64,000 bases of DNA from Bilophila sp964538355 (GCA_964538355.1 CAZIFC010000002.1:156787-220786); one strand, 5' to 3'; positions 44,327 to 54,560 are shown, numbered from the stretch's first letter. The notes: generated by a model from the sequence alone, not told the origin. Translations and numbers: made by a program.

Positions 44327-45472
44327 TCACCGCGCAGTGCGGGAAAAATTGAGCAGCAGGCCAATACACATCATGCTTGCAAGCAGGCTGCTGCCGCCGT
44401 AGCTGAGGAACGGCATGGCCACCCCCTTGGGCGGAGCCATCCCCATGACCACGGCAAGATTGAGCGTGGCCCCAAGTGCCAGCACCAGAGTCACGCCAAA
44501 GGCCGAAAAACGATCCCGCAGCTCGGACTGCCCCATGATGATCTTGTAGCAACGCATGAAAAGCATGGCGAACAGCACCATGATCAGCGTGATGCCGAAA
44601 AAGCCAAGCTCTTCGCCCACCACCGCCATGATGAAGTCGTTGTGCGCTTCGGGGAGGTAGAACATCTTTTGCGAGCTGCCCCCCATCCCCACGCCGAAAA
44701 AGCCGCCGGAACCCAGCGCGTAGAGCGACTGGACAAGCTGGTAGCCGGCGTTCTGGGCATCCGCGAACGGGTCCAGAAAGGCGACCAGACGCCGGGCGCG
44801 GTACGGTTCGAAAATGATCAGCGCAAGCATCCCCATAAGCCCCACGCCGATGGCCATGAACAGATAAATGAACCGCGTTCCCCCGACAAGGCACATGAAG
44901 AACAGGATCAGCGAAAGGGCCACCGCGCCCCCGAAGTCCGGCTGCGCCAGCAGCAGCATGCAGAAAAGCGCGGTCATCGCGAACGGCGGAATGATGCCCT
45001 TGCTGAAGGTCTTCACAAGATCCTGCTTGGTGCTCATGAAATAGGCAAGATACAGGGCCAGCGCGATCTTGGCGAACTCCAGCGGCTGGATGGAAAAGAG
45101 CTTCAGCGAAATCCACCGTTGTGCGCCGTTGATGCGCGCCCCCAGCGGACTCAGCGTTGCAAAGAGCAGGAGCAGCACGAATATCAAAAAGGGATACTGA
45201 AGCTTGTACAAGAGGCTGCGCGGCATGGCCGCGAGGACCCACATGATGAACCCGCCCGCGACCGCATAGATGAGCTGACGCTTGAAAAAGAAATACTTGT
45301 CGCCGTTGATGCGCTCCGCCACAACGCCGCTGGCGGAAAGCACCATCAGCAGGCCGATGCACAGCAGCATGAGAAACAGCGCGATAAGCCCCCAGTCATA
45401 ATGACCGACGGGCGCATCATCCGATTTCCCCCTGAACACGGAGGAAGGGGCACGGCGACGGGCCATTATCAT
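44327..45472 (-). CDS. ftsW: Lipid II polymerase / division protein FtsW
   Basis: 381-aa SEDS-family membrane protein with ten helices. 'GAQRWISLKLFSIQPLEFAKIALALYLAYF' and 'PEAHNDFIMAVVGEELGFFG' are the hallmark motifs, and the catalytic Asp lies in 'QPDFGGAVAL'. It polymerises septal glycan with FtsI. The start overlaps the murD stop (ATGA). Confidence 0.97.
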   Translation of the reverse strand: MIMARRRAPSSVFRGKSDDAPVGHYDWGLIALFLMLLCIGLLMVLSASGVVAERINGDKYFFFKRQLIYAVAGGFIMWVLAAMPRSLLYKLQYPFLIFVLLLLFATLSPLGARINGAQRWISLKLFSIQPLEFAKIALALYLAYFMSTKQDLVKTFSKGIIPPFAMTALFCMLLLAQPDFGGAVALSLILFFMCLVGGTRFIYLFMAIGVGLMGMLALIIFEPYRARRLVAFLDPFADAQNAGYQLVQSLYALGSGGFFGVGMGGSSQKMFYLPEAHNDFIMAVVGEELGFFGITLIMVLFAMLFMRCYKIIMGQSELRDRFSAFGVTLVLALGATLNLAVVMGMAPPKGVAMPFLSYGGSSLLASMMCIGLLLNFSRTAR

Positions 45473-46803
45473 GCAAGCACCTCACGCACGACGCGCTTGA
45501 AGTCTTCTCCGCGCCGCAGGTAGTTGGGGTACTGATCATAGCTGGAACACGCGGGAGCCAGAAGCACCACATCGCCCTCATGGGCCAGCGCGGGGGTTCC
45601 GTCCTTCCCGGCGACACGGCGAAGGGCCTGCTCCAGAGTCCTGTTCCACGTCACGGGGAGCGTGTCGCGCCATGCGGGTTCGAAGCGTTCGCGGCTCGCG
45701 CCGAACAGGGCCACGCACCGGGCACGTTCCTTCAGCAGCGGGCACAGCCCCGGCAGGTCGCCCCCCTTGAACTTGCCGCCCGCAAGCAGCACCACCGGCC
45801 TGTCAAAGGAAGCCAGCGCGACGCGCAGGGCCTCCACCGTCGTACACTTGGAGTCGTTGACGTACAGGACGCCGTTGATTTCCGCAACTTTTTCAAGGCG
45901 ATGCTCCAGGGGGAGAAAAGCCGCCACGGCACGGGTCGCCGCCTCTTCGGTCACGCCCAACTCCCGGCAGGCCAGCCATGCGGCTTCGGCATTGCGCCGG
46001 TTGTGCGGCCCCATGAGCCGCATCTCGGGAAAGCGGCCGGTTTCCGTATACTGGATTTTTCGGGCGCGCAGGCCGTATTTCTGGGCCAGCCCGTCCATGC
46101 CTTCCTGAAGAATGGCGAGATCGCCCTCCGTCTGGTTGGCGAAAAGGTGCATCTTGGCACTGATGTATTCATCCATATCCTTGTGAAAATCCAGATGGTT
46201 CTCACTGATATTCAGCAGGATGCCCACGCGGGGACGGAGGGTTGAACAGGTTTGCAGCTGGAAGCTGGACAGCTCCAGAACCACCACGTCCGCGCGCTCT
46301 CCCGAAAGGATGTACTCGGACAGCGGCGTTCCGATATTCCCGCCCGTAAAAACCTTCAGCCCCTGCTCGCGCAACATGGCGGCGCACAGGCTGGTGGTCG
46401 TGGTCTTGCCGCTGGTTCCGGTCACGCCGAGCACCGGCTCTCCCGAAAGCTGACGCCAGGCGAGTTCCGTTTCCGCCATGATTTCCGGCGGATTCTCGGC
46501 GGGCAGGAACTTGCGGATGACGGAGGCGGCGACACCGGGACTTGGAACCACCAGCTTCGCGCCGGCGAACTGGGAAGGGGAATGCTCCCCGCAGACGATG
46601 TCCACGCCCGCGGCTGCCGCCCATTCCGCAAACTCCGCAGGGATGCGATCCCGCGACCGATCCAGCAGGCGGACCTTCGCCCCCAGCCTATGCAGCAGCT
46701 TTGTGGCGGCAATGCCGGAAACGCCGGCTCCCACAACAACCGCACATTCGCCCGGCAGGATCGCCGGTGCCGGTTTGGTGACCGTTTCGCTTGCAGCTTT
46801 CAT
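45469..46803 (-). CDS. murD: UDP-N-acetylmuramoylalanine-D-glutamate ligase
   Basis: 444-aa Mur ligase adding D-Glu. The UDP-binding start is 'AVVVGAGVSGIAATKLLHRLGAKVRLLDRS'; the ATP loop is 'GVTGTSGKTTTT', followed by 'LELSSFQL', 'NISENHLDFH' and 'YVNDSKCTTVEA'. It ends 'LLAPACSSYDQYPNYLRRGEDFKRVV', typical of MurD. It lies 232 bases downstream of mraY. Confidence 0.97.
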   Translation of the reverse strand: MKAASETVTKPAPAILPGECAVVVGAGVSGIAATKLLHRLGAKVRLLDRSRDRIPAEFAEWAAAAGVDIVCGEHSPSQFAGAKLVVPSPGVAASVIRKFLPAENPPEIMAETELAWRQLSGEPVLGVTGTSGKTTTTSLCAAMLREQGLKVFTGGNIGTPLSEYILSGERADVVVLELSSFQLQTCSTLRPRVGILLNISENHLDFHKDMDEYISAKMHLFANQTEGDLAILQEGMDGLAQKYGLRARKIQYTETGRFPEMRLMGPHNRRNAEAAWLACRELGVTEEAATRAVAAFLPLEHRLEKVAEINGVLYVNDSKCTTVEALRVALASFDRPVVLLAGGKFKGGDLPGLCPLLKERARCVALFGASRERFEPAWRDTLPVTWNRTLEQALRRVAGKDGTPALAHEGDVVLLAPACSSYDQYPNYLRRGEDFKRVVREVLA

Positions 46804-46968
46804 CCTCGCTCCAGTAAAAGGCCCGACGGCAGAGGCTGTGCCTCCATGACGCCGGGGAAAGGTTTTGCCCCCCGATTCCCCGTGCAGCCGTTTCCACGGA
46901 ACGGATACGGCTGGAAACCGGAAGATACGCGTTGCTCTATCTCTTGTGATGCGCCCCGTCTTCCCGCC

Positions 46969-47004
46969 CCGGAAGCAACGTCTCGGCCCGAAGCAACGCC
47001 TCGG
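46969..47004. repeat. Imperfect 18-bp tandem duplication between mraY and murD
   Basis: CCGGAAGCAACGTCTCGG is followed at once by CCCGAAGCAACGCCTCGG. It lies in the 232-base spacer 46804-47035, which otherwise holds nothing recognisable. Confidence 0.6.
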
Positions 47005-47035
47005 GATGAAGCGGGAAAACGGCTCCCGTCCGCTT

Positions 47036-48112
47036 CTAGCGCAGCTTCAGGGCGGACAGGGCGATAAGCCCGAGCATGATGGACACAATCCAGAAACGGA
47101 TGATGATTTTGGACTCGGGAATGCCTTTCATTTCATAATGATGGTGCAGCGGGGCCATGCGGAAAATCCGTTTTCCGCCGGAGGCCTTGAAGTAGCTGAC
47201 CTGAAGAATCACCGACAGCGTTTCCGCCACGAACAGGCCGCCGACGATGAGCAGCAGCAGTTCCTGCTTGCAGAGCACGGCAAGAAAGGCCAGCACGCCG
47301 CCAAGCCCAAGCGAACCCACATCGCCCATGAACATCTGGGCGGGATAGGCATTGAACCAGAGGAACCCCAGCCCCGCCCCTGCAAGCGCGCTGCAAAAGA
47401 CGGCGACCTCCCCGACCCCTGAAATGTATTCAAGCTGAAGGTATTGGGCAAAGCGCACATGTCCGGTGATGTAGATGTATATCGAAAAAACCAGCGCAGC
47501 CACGACCATCGGCCCGATGGCAAGCCCGTCCAGCCCGTCCGTCAGGTTCACGGCGTTGGAGGTTCCCACCATGACCAGCATGGCGAAGGGAATATACCAG
47601 TAGCCGAGATCCGGGTTCAGCGTCTTGAAAAACGGAAACGCCAGCCTCGTCGAATACGCGGGTTCGGACACCAGCAAAAACATGGCAATCCCGGCAACCA
47701 GCAACTGCCCGGCAAACTTGGCGCGGGGACTCAGGCCCTTGTTCTGGTGGTGGGAAACCTTCATGAAGTCGTCAACGAATCCCACCGCCGAAAAGCCCAC
47801 GAAAACAAGCATGGTCATCCAGAGATAGGCATTGGTCAAATCCGCCCACAGCAGCACGCTCACCGCAACGGAAAACACGATGAGCAGCCCGCCCATCGTC
47901 GGGGTACCGGCCTTGCACTGGTGCGCCTTCACTTCCTTGAGAATCTCCTGGCGGCACTTGATGGCCTGCAACCAGCGGATGAAGTATGGCCCGACGAGAA
48001 TGCTGACCGCCAGAGCCGTCACAAGAGCCCAGGCCGACCGGAATGTGATATATTTGAAAATGTTGAACACTGAATAGTCAATGCTCAGCGGATACAGCAG
48101 ATTATACAGCAT
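47036..48112 (-). CDS. mraY: Phospho-MurNAc-pentapeptide translocase
   Basis: 358-aa, ten-helix enzyme making lipid I. 'TPTMGGLLIV', 'DDFMKV', 'NLTDGLDGLA', 'NAYPAQMFMGDVGSLGLGG' and 'APLHHHYEMKG' contain the catalytic Asp and His residues. ATG 48112 has CGGAGAA upstream and overlaps murF by 11 bases. Confidence 0.98.
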   Translation of the reverse strand: MLYNLLYPLSIDYSVFNIFKYITFRSAWALVTALAVSILVGPYFIRWLQAIKCRQEILKEVKAHQCKAGTPTMGGLLIVFSVAVSVLLWADLTNAYLWMTMLVFVGFSAVGFVDDFMKVSHHQNKGLSPRAKFAGQLLVAGIAMFLLVSEPAYSTRLAFPFFKTLNPDLGYWYIPFAMLVMVGTSNAVNLTDGLDGLAIGPMVVAALVFSIYIYITGHVRFAQYLQLEYISGVGEVAVFCSALAGAGLGFLWFNAYPAQMFMGDVGSLGLGGVLAFLAVLCKQELLLLIVGGLFVAETLSVILQVSYFKASGGKRIFRMAPLHHHYEMKGIPESKIIIRFWIVSIMLGLIALSALKLR

Positions 48113-49520
48113 TGGATTCTCCGGACTGGGCCGCCACGAAAGCATTGACCAGCGTTTCCAGTTTGTTGGAGCGCGATCCCTTAAAGAGGATCACTCCCCC
48201 GCCCTCATCCAGCCTGCAGGCAGCCAGCCCCGCCAGCATGTCCTCCGCGGAAGCCACGGGACAGAACATGCCGCCGAAACGCTCGGACAGCAGCCCCTCT
48301 TCAAAGGCCTTGCGGTGGCCGCCCTTCCAGCACACGAGGCGCGGCTTGATGCCCGCGACCAGACGGCCCAGGCGACGGTGCTCATCTCCTGCGATATCCC
48401 CAAGTTCACCCATTTCCCCGAGCACGCAGACCAGCGGGCCACGCGCACGGTCCCCCGCCATTTCAGAGGCGGACTCGAGCATCCGGGAAAACGACAACGG
48501 GTTCGCATTGTAGCTGTCGTCGATGACCATCCAGCGGCCGACCTGTGAACAGGCGAAACGCTGCTTCGGGAGTACGGCTTCGGCAAATCCGGCAGCGATT
48601 TCTTCCGCGGTCAGGCCGAGTCGGTGCGCCACCGCAGCCACGGCAACGACGTTTTCCGCGCCAAAAGCCCCCCGGAAAGGGGCCTCCACGTCAACGGAAA
48701 CCCCGGCAAGCCACAACCGGAACAGGCCCCTGTCCGCACCTGCCGGAGAGACGTAGGCCGCCCGGTAGTCGACCTGGCGTCCCGTGGCGGAAAAAAAGAT
48801 CAGCTCCTGATGGATACCGCGGGCCTCGCGCACCAGTTCGGGATAGTCCGCGCTGATGACGGCTGTCCCGCCGGGGGCCAGATGCGCCAGCAGCCGCGCC
48901 TTGTAGTAGGCGGTTCCCTTGTCGCCAAGCCCGGCGGCATGTCCCGGCCCGACGTTGAGGATCATCCCGATATCCGGCTCAAGGATGGCTCCAAGCTCAT
49001 CCATGTCATCAGGCCGGCTGATGCCCGCCTCCATGACCCAGAAGGCCTCTTCGCCCGACGCCGACAGGATGGACAGCGGCAACCCGATCTGGTTGTTCAG
49101 GTTCATGTGCGTCCTGGCGGTCAGCCCACGGCGGCCGAGCACCTGCGCCAGCAATTCCTTGACGGTGGTCTTGCCCGCCGTTCCGGTCAGGCCAATCACG
49201 CGGGTAGCGGTAAGGCGGCTGCGCCAGAAATGGGCCAGCTTCCCGAGTGCCCTGACCGTATCGTCCACGACGATGACCGGGATCGGAGGGGTTCCGTCAA
49301 AGGGGTTGCGGGTGGCGAGCAGTGCGGCGGCCCCGGCTTCGGCGGCTCCGGCGGCGAAGTCATGCCCGTCGAATGTTTCGCCGGGAATGCAGACGAACAG
49401 GGAACCCAACGTGACCGTGCGGCTATCCGTTCCAATGCCCTCAACACGCTCGATACAGACCGCTCCCAGAACAACGGTTCCGCCCACGGCGCGGGCTATT
49501 TCCTCACAACTCAGGCGCAT
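48102..49520 (-). CDS. murF: UDP-MurNAc-tripeptide-D-Ala-D-Ala ligase
   Basis: 472-aa Mur ligase adding D-Ala-D-Ala. 'GLTGTAGKTTVKELLAQVL' is the ATP loop; 'NNQIGLPLSIL', 'GISRPDDMDELGAI' and 'VIDDSYNANPLSF' are MurF motifs. The start overlaps the murE stop by ten bases. Confidence 0.97.
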   Translation of the reverse strand: MRLSCEEIARAVGGTVVLGAVCIERVEGIGTDSRTVTLGSLFVCIPGETFDGHDFAAGAAEAGAAALLATRNPFDGTPPIPVIVVDDTVRALGKLAHFWRSRLTATRVIGLTGTAGKTTVKELLAQVLGRRGLTARTHMNLNNQIGLPLSILSASGEEAFWVMEAGISRPDDMDELGAILEPDIGMILNVGPGHAAGLGDKGTAYYKARLLAHLAPGGTAVISADYPELVREARGIHQELIFFSATGRQVDYRAAYVSPAGADRGLFRLWLAGVSVDVEAPFRGAFGAENVVAVAAVAHRLGLTAEEIAAGFAEAVLPKQRFACSQVGRWMVIDDSYNANPLSFSRMLESASEMAGDRARGPLVCVLGEMGELGDIAGDEHRRLGRLVAGIKPRLVCWKGGHRKAFEEGLLSERFGGMFCPVASAEDMLAGLAACRLDEGGGVILFKGSRSNKLETLVNAFVAAQSGESNAV

Positions 49521-50965
49521 CCGAGAATCTCCCGCACGGTTTGCTGATCACTGAAGGGGTGCTTGACGTCACCGATCTGCTGGGTGCTCTCGTGCCCCTT
49601 TCCGGCGATGAGCAGCGCATCGCCCGGACGCATGAGGGAAAGCCCCATTTCGATGGCGCGGCGGCGATCCGGATCGCTCAGGACTTCGGCGGCTCCGGCA
49701 AGGCCGGGCATGACATCGGCCATGATCGCCTCAGGCTCCTCATGGCGAGGATTGTCGGATGTCAGCACGGCGACATCGGAAAAGTTCGCCACGGCTTCAC
49801 CCATCAGCGGACGCTTGGCCCGGTCGCGATTGCCGCCGCAGCCAAAGACGGTGACGATGCGCCTGAAGCCCGCGCCACGCAGCGCGTTGAGCACGTTGAC
49901 GAGCGCGTCGGGCGTATGGGCATAGTCGACGAAAACATCAAGGTTCTGGGGATTGAGAATGCGCTCGAGCCTGCCCGGAACGCCACAGAAATCTTCAAAG
50001 CAGCGGAACGCCTCGGGAGCCAGGCCGAAGCCCAGCGAAAGGGCCTGTACCGCCAGCAGGTTCTCGGCATTGAAGTTGCCCACCAGCGGAGAGGCAATCT
50101 CCCACTCCCGGCCTTCGAACCGGACACGGAGGCGAAGCCCCGCCGTGGTGCTGGAGAGCACCTTGCCTTCCAGATAACGGGGGTGCCCGGTACCGGGATT
50201 CAGGCCGAAGGCAACCGCATCGGGGATCATGTCCGCAAGCGACGCCCCCCACGGGTTGTCGGTTCCGATCGCCATCACGCGGTCGGCAATGGGCTTGCCG
50301 TCCGCATCAAGGAACAGCCGGGCCTTGGCGCGGAAATAGCTTTCCATGTCGTGGTGATAGTCGAGATGATCCTGCGTGAGGTTGGAAAACACCGCCCCGC
50401 CGAAGCTGATGCCCGCCACGCGATCCTGATCCAGCGCGTGGGAGGAAACCTCCATAAAGGCCATGTCCACATCCGCATTCCGCATATCCGCCAGCATGGA
50501 ATGCACATCCAGACAGTCCGGCGTGGTCATGGGCGCGTCTTCCCGGTGTCCGGGCCAGCGGTAGGAAACCGTCCCCAGAACCCCGGTGCGCTTTCCGGCG
50601 GAGGCGAACAGATGATCGAGCAGGTAGGTCGTGGTGGTCTTGCCGTTCGTTCCGGTCACGCCGACCACGGGAAAAGGCAGGGTTGCCGTGCCGTAACGCG
50701 CCCGGGCCAGCAGCCCGAGGGCCTGCCGGGGATCGGCACAGTCCACGGCTTCGGCCTTTCCGCAGCTTCCGGCATATTCGGGACGGCAGACCACATAGCC
50801 GGCTCCGCGCGCCTCGGCGTCGGCAATGAAGCGCGCGCCGTCGGCGGTGCTGCCGGGAAGGGCCACAAAAACGCAGCCGGGGGTCGCCTTGCGGGAATCG
50901 ATGCACAGCTCGATCCCCTGCGCGGCTACGCGGGATTCCAGTAACGAAAGCGAATACATACCCAT
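49511..50965 (-). CDS. murE: UDP-MurNAc-tripeptide synthetase (meso-diaminopimelate adding)
   Basis: 484-aa Mur ligase adding the third residue. The ATP loop is 'GVTGTNGKTTTTYLLDHL'; 'EVSSHALDQDRV' and 'FVDYAHTPDAL' follow. The specificity motif 'DNPRHEEP' (DNPR) is that of meso-DAP enzymes, so the organism has DAP-type peptidoglycan. Start overlaps the ftsI stop by one base (TAATG arrangement). Confidence 0.97.
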   Translation of the reverse strand: MGMYSLSLLESRVAAQGIELCIDSRKATPGCVFVALPGSTADGARFIADAEARGAGYVVCRPEYAGSCGKAEAVDCADPRQALGLLARARYGTATLPFPVVGVTGTNGKTTTTYLLDHLFASAGKRTGVLGTVSYRWPGHREDAPMTTPDCLDVHSMLADMRNADVDMAFMEVSSHALDQDRVAGISFGGAVFSNLTQDHLDYHHDMESYFRAKARLFLDADGKPIADRVMAIGTDNPWGASLADMIPDAVAFGLNPGTGHPRYLEGKVLSSTTAGLRLRVRFEGREWEIASPLVGNFNAENLLAVQALSLGFGLAPEAFRCFEDFCGVPGRLERILNPQNLDVFVDYAHTPDALVNVLNALRGAGFRRIVTVFGCGGNRDRAKRPLMGEAVANFSDVAVLTSDNPRHEEPEAIMADVMPGLAGAAEVLSDPDRRRAIEMGLSLMRPGDALLIAGKGHESTQQIGDVKHPFSDQQTVREILGCA

Positions 50966-53055
50966 TATTCCTGCTCCGAAAGCCAGAGAACGCAGGAGGC
51001 GGGAGCGGAATCCTTTCCGGTCCAGCGCACGCCCGGTTCCGGCGTTTGTCGTATCACCCTTGAACCATTGCCCCTGATGACAGGGACAAGCCCCTGCCGG
51101 GCAAACATCTCCACAGCCCGCCGGACGGACTGCCCGACCACATCCGGAACCGTGCCGGAATCCCGAATGGGAAGCGCGGCCCGCTTGGTTTCCAGTTCGC
51201 TGCGGTACTCTCCAAGCACGGTCTTTTCCTTGCTGCCTCGCCGCGTTTCCCGTGCACGCGCCCGGGCTTCGGCCTTTTCCTGCGCCTTTATCTGCGCCGG
51301 GGTCAGCGCGCCGGGGTCGGGAAGCGAACCGTGGTACGCCATCACTCGGGAGGTCACGGCCTTGAAGACCGGCGCGGCAATCACGCCTCCGTATTTTACC
51401 TTCGAGGGTTCGTCGATGAAGATGACCACGAGATATTGCGGCTTTTCGGCGGGCACAAGCCCGACGAAAGAGGCGGTGCGCTCACCGCCGTACTTGCCGC
51501 GGGAGGCCTTCTGCGCCGTCCCCGTCTTGCCCGCCACGGATACGCCCGGGATGGCGGCGCGTCTGCCGGTGCCGTCGTCAACCACTTCCCGCATCATGGA
51601 GAGCACTTCACGGGTCGTCGTACCGGAAAAGATCCGCTGCTCGCCGCCCTCTTCGGCAACAGCGGACTCCACAAGGCGGAGCGGCTTGTAGACGCCGCCA
51701 TTGGCAATGGTCAAATAGCCCTGCGCCATCTGGAGCACGGTGACCGAGAGGCTCTGGCCAAACGACGAGGAAATGAGGTCGGCCTCGCTCCATTCCCGCG
51801 CGGGGCGGAGGATGCCGCGGCTTTCCGCAAGCTGGAGGCCGGTGCGCTCCCCGAAACCGAGCCGGGAAAGATACCGCTGGTACTTGACCGCCCCAAGCTC
51901 CAGGCCGATTTTCCCGCAGCCGATGTTGCTTGAGTTGGCGAGGATCTTGGCGACGGTCTGGATGTTTTCTTTCGGGCGGCTGTCGTCGCGGATGGTGATG
52001 TAGCGGCTTTTCCAGACGCCGTGCTCACAGTCGAAGGTCGTGTTGCGGTTCACCACGCCCTCCTGAAGGGCCGAGGCTATCAGGAAGGGCTTGAACGTCG
52101 AACCCGGCTCCAGCGCGTCCTGCGCCAGCCGGTTGCGATATTCGCTGGGCCTGTACTGCTTGTAGGAGTTGGGGTTGAAGAAGGGATACTGCGCCCAGGC
52201 GAGGATATCCCCCGTGGGCACGTCCACAACAAGCACTCCGCCCCACTTGGCCCCGTATTCCGAAACGACCTTGGAAATTTCCTCTTCCGCGATGGACTGC
52301 ACCTGCAAATCCAGCGTCAGCCGGATATCTTCCGCAGGCTGGGCGTCAAAGTCGCTGCCCGCATAGAATTCACGGCCCGAGGCGTCGCGCCGGACGGCCT
52401 GCCGTACCGAAAGCCCGCCGAGCTGCTCGTCAAAAGAACGCTCAACGCCTTCAAGCCCCTTGCCGTCCATGCCGACAAAGCCGAGCAGCTGCCCCGCCAC
52501 CTGCCGATACGGATAAATGCGCTCGAACTCACGGGACAGTTCCACGCCCGGAATGTCCGCCTGCCGTATGGCCTCGGCGGTGGCATCGTCCACGCGCCGC
52601 GAGAGCCAGACAAAACTGCGCTTCTTTTCCAGCACCGGCTTGATCTGGGCCGCCGGCCGCCCCAGCAGGCTCGCCAGCGTCGTCGCGGCGGCCTCCGTAT
52701 CGGAAATCATGGTCGGATTGGCATACACGGAGCGGCATTCCACACTGCGGGCGAGCACATGGCCGTTTCGATCCATAATCATGCCGCGGGGCATGGCTAT
52801 CGTCTCGGCGGACATATGCTGCCGCCGCGCACGCTCGGCAAGGAAAGGCCCCTCCCAAAGCTGGACATAGCCCGCCCGGAGCCAGAGTGCGCCCCAGACA
52901 AGAAAAAACAGCACCGCCACACTGCGAAACCGCACGCTGTTCCAGTCGATGGACGCAAACCAGCCCCGCAACCCACCGTCCGAACGACGGCGATTGGTTG
53001 CCTGTGAGGTGGTCTGCCGGGGGGGTATCCGTCTGCGCGAGCCCAAGTATGCCAT
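50965..53055 (-). CDS. ftsI: Division transpeptidase FtsI (PBP3-like) with C-terminal PASTA domain
   Basis: 696-aa class B penicillin-binding protein. A basic cytoplasmic N-terminus (residues 1-35) and one membrane helix (about 45-65, 'VAVLFFLVWGALWLRAGYV') precede the pedestal and transpeptidase domains. Active-site motifs are STFK in 'EPGSTFKPFLIAS', SSN in 'ANSSNIGCG' and KTGT in 'AGKTGTAQKA'. A charged linker (about 585-620) leads to one PASTA domain ('TVPDVVGQSVRRAVEMFARQGLVPVI'), which E. coli FtsI lacks. Occurs in the usual dcw position. Confidence 0.95.
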   Translation of the reverse strand: MAYLGSRRRIPPRQTTSQATNRRRSDGGLRGWFASIDWNSVRFRSVAVLFFLVWGALWLRAGYVQLWEGPFLAERARRQHMSAETIAMPRGMIMDRNGHVLARSVECRSVYANPTMISDTEAAATTLASLLGRPAAQIKPVLEKKRSFVWLSRRVDDATAEAIRQADIPGVELSREFERIYPYRQVAGQLLGFVGMDGKGLEGVERSFDEQLGGLSVRQAVRRDASGREFYAGSDFDAQPAEDIRLTLDLQVQSIAEEEISKVVSEYGAKWGGVLVVDVPTGDILAWAQYPFFNPNSYKQYRPSEYRNRLAQDALEPGSTFKPFLIASALQEGVVNRNTTFDCEHGVWKSRYITIRDDSRPKENIQTVAKILANSSNIGCGKIGLELGAVKYQRYLSRLGFGERTGLQLAESRGILRPAREWSEADLISSSFGQSLSVTVLQMAQGYLTIANGGVYKPLRLVESAVAEEGGEQRIFSGTTTREVLSMMREVVDDGTGRRAAIPGVSVAGKTGTAQKASRGKYGGERTASFVGLVPAEKPQYLVVIFIDEPSKVKYGGVIAAPVFKAVTSRVMAYHGSLPDPGALTPAQIKAQEKAEARARARETRRGSKEKTVLGEYRSELETKRAALPIRDSGTVPDVVGQSVRRAVEMFARQGLVPVIRGNGSRVIRQTPEPGVRWTGKDSAPASCVLWLSEQE

Positions 53056-53086
53056 ACAAAAAGTCCTGATAGTCCGCTCAGGGCGG

Positions 53087-53392
53087 CTAGCGTGCTCCGG
53101 CCTCCGGGCCGGGATCGGGCATCCGCCGGATCTGTCCGGCCTTGGCCTCGGTCATGCCGAGCTGGGCGGCCTTGCGGCGCAGCACATGCGGAGCCAGCAG
53201 CCGATCCCGTTCCACTTCAAGCTTGGTCTTGAGGACGGCCCGCTCCTCGACATCGTTTCTGAGCTGCCGGATGGAATAGGCCTTGTCCGTGCGTTCGATG
53301 CTGAACCAGACAAGGGCCAGCCCCATCAGAAGGCTCAGCAACAGCGAAAGGATAAAGGCCAGCAACCAGCCGCTGGACGACATCTGACTCAT
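53087..53392 (-). CDS. ftsL: FtsL-like division protein
   Basis: 101-aa bitopic protein with one membrane helix (residues 9-31, 'LLAFILSLLLSLLMGLALVWF') and a short periplasmic coiled coil ('IRQLRNDVEERAVLKTKLEVERDRL'), ending 'VLRRKAAQLGMTEAKAGQIRRMP'. Sequence identity in this family is low; size, topology and position between rsmH and ftsI support the call. It overlaps rsmH as ATGA. Confidence 0.85.
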   Translation of the reverse strand: MSQMSSSGWLLAFILSLLLSLLMGLALVWFSIERTDKAYSIRQLRNDVEERAVLKTKLEVERDRLLAPHVLRRKAAQLGMTEAKAGQIRRMPDPGPEAGAR

Positions 53393-54468
53393 GCACTCCG
53401 CCCTTCACGGCCGCTGCGTGCCTTTCTTGCGGCGCGCTTGGCCTCATAGCGCAGGCGGGCGGCCTCTTCACCGGAGGCTTCTTCCTCCCGGAGGGCATGC
53501 GGATCGATTTTTTCGGCAACGCGCAGCTTGGCACTCCCCGCACGCGGATTAAGCATGATTTCCCGCTCGGAGGGGCAGACGGGCTTCGGCGTCACCAGCA
53601 GAGCCTCAGGCTCATGGTGGCAGACGCATACGGGCAGGTGTTTCGGACAGATGCAGCCCTGCGTCCATGACTTCATCTTGTGCTTCACAACCCTGTCTTC
53701 AAGAGAGTGGAACGAGATGACCGCGACGCGTCCGCCCGGCTTCAGGCGTCCGAGGATGGCGTCGAGAAAACGCTCCAGTTCGCCGATCTCGTCATTGACC
53801 GCGACGCGCAGGGCCTGAAAGGTTCGCGTTGCGGGATGGTTCCGGGCCTTGGCGCGCCATGCCGCAGGGTAGGCGCGTTCCACGATGGCCGCCAGATCGC
53901 CTGTCGTCTCGATAGGCTTGCGGATGCGCGCCTCCGCGATGGCCCGGGCGATGCGCCCCGCCTGCGGGTCTTCGCCGTACCGCTCGATGATGTCCTTGAG
54001 GTCTTCGACGCGCGCCCGGTTCACGAGGCGGCTCACGGGGGCGTCACCGGAATCCCGGTCCATACGCATGTCCAGCGGGCCGTCGGAACTGAAGCTGAAC
54101 CCCCGCTCCGCCGAGTCAATCTGCAGGGAGGACACCCCGATATCAATGAGTGCGCCATCGATGAAATCCCAGCCCAGCGTATCCAGCACCGTTTCAAACC
54201 CGCTGTAGCGGGAATGCGCGAGGCGGACATGCTCGCCAAACGGCGCAAGGCGGACACGCGCAAGCTCGAGGGCCTGCGTATCCCTGTCCAGCCCGCAGAG
54301 GAACCCCTGCCCGCCGGTACGTTCCATAAGGGCAAAGGAATGCCCGCCCATGCCGACCGTGCCGTCAAGATACCGTCCGCCGGCGCGCGGAGCCAGCGCG
54401 TCCACCGTCTCGTTCAGAAGGACGGAAACATGGACGGATTCGGGAGAAGGAAGCGTATTGGAATTCAT
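53389..54468 (-). CDS. rsmH: 16S rRNA (cytosine1402-N4)-methyltransferase
   Basis: 359-aa SAM-dependent methyltransferase. 'HVSVLLNETVDAL', 'YLDGTVGMGGHSFALME', 'IDGALIDIGVSSLQIDSAERGFSFSSDGPLDMRMD' and 'VISFHSLEDRVVKHKM' are its family motifs. Acts on ribosomal RNA although it lies in the division cluster. The C-terminus is basic and longer than in E. coli. Confidence 0.97.
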   Translation of the reverse strand: MNSNTLPSPESVHVSVLLNETVDALAPRAGGRYLDGTVGMGGHSFALMERTGGQGFLCGLDRDTQALELARVRLAPFGEHVRLAHSRYSGFETVLDTLGWDFIDGALIDIGVSSLQIDSAERGFSFSSDGPLDMRMDRDSGDAPVSRLVNRARVEDLKDIIERYGEDPQAGRIARAIAEARIRKPIETTGDLAAIVERAYPAAWRAKARNHPATRTFQALRVAVNDEIGELERFLDAILGRLKPGGRVAVISFHSLEDRVVKHKMKSWTQGCICPKHLPVCVCHHEPEALLVTPKPVCPSEREIMLNPRAGSAKLRVAEKIDPHALREEEASGEEAARLRYEAKRAARKARSGREGRSA

Positions 54469-54560
54469 CGGTTGGTATCATCCTGATTCAACAGACACAG
54501 CCCCATGCGGTCGACCAGACCGGCCGCACTCGGCATCGGGAAGCGTGTCCGGGGGAAGTT

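Noticed and set aside
43233..45362. 709-codon version of murG
   Set aside because: The upstream half overlaps ftsW on the same strand in another frame and is not protein-like; MurG starts at 44312 with a ribosome site.
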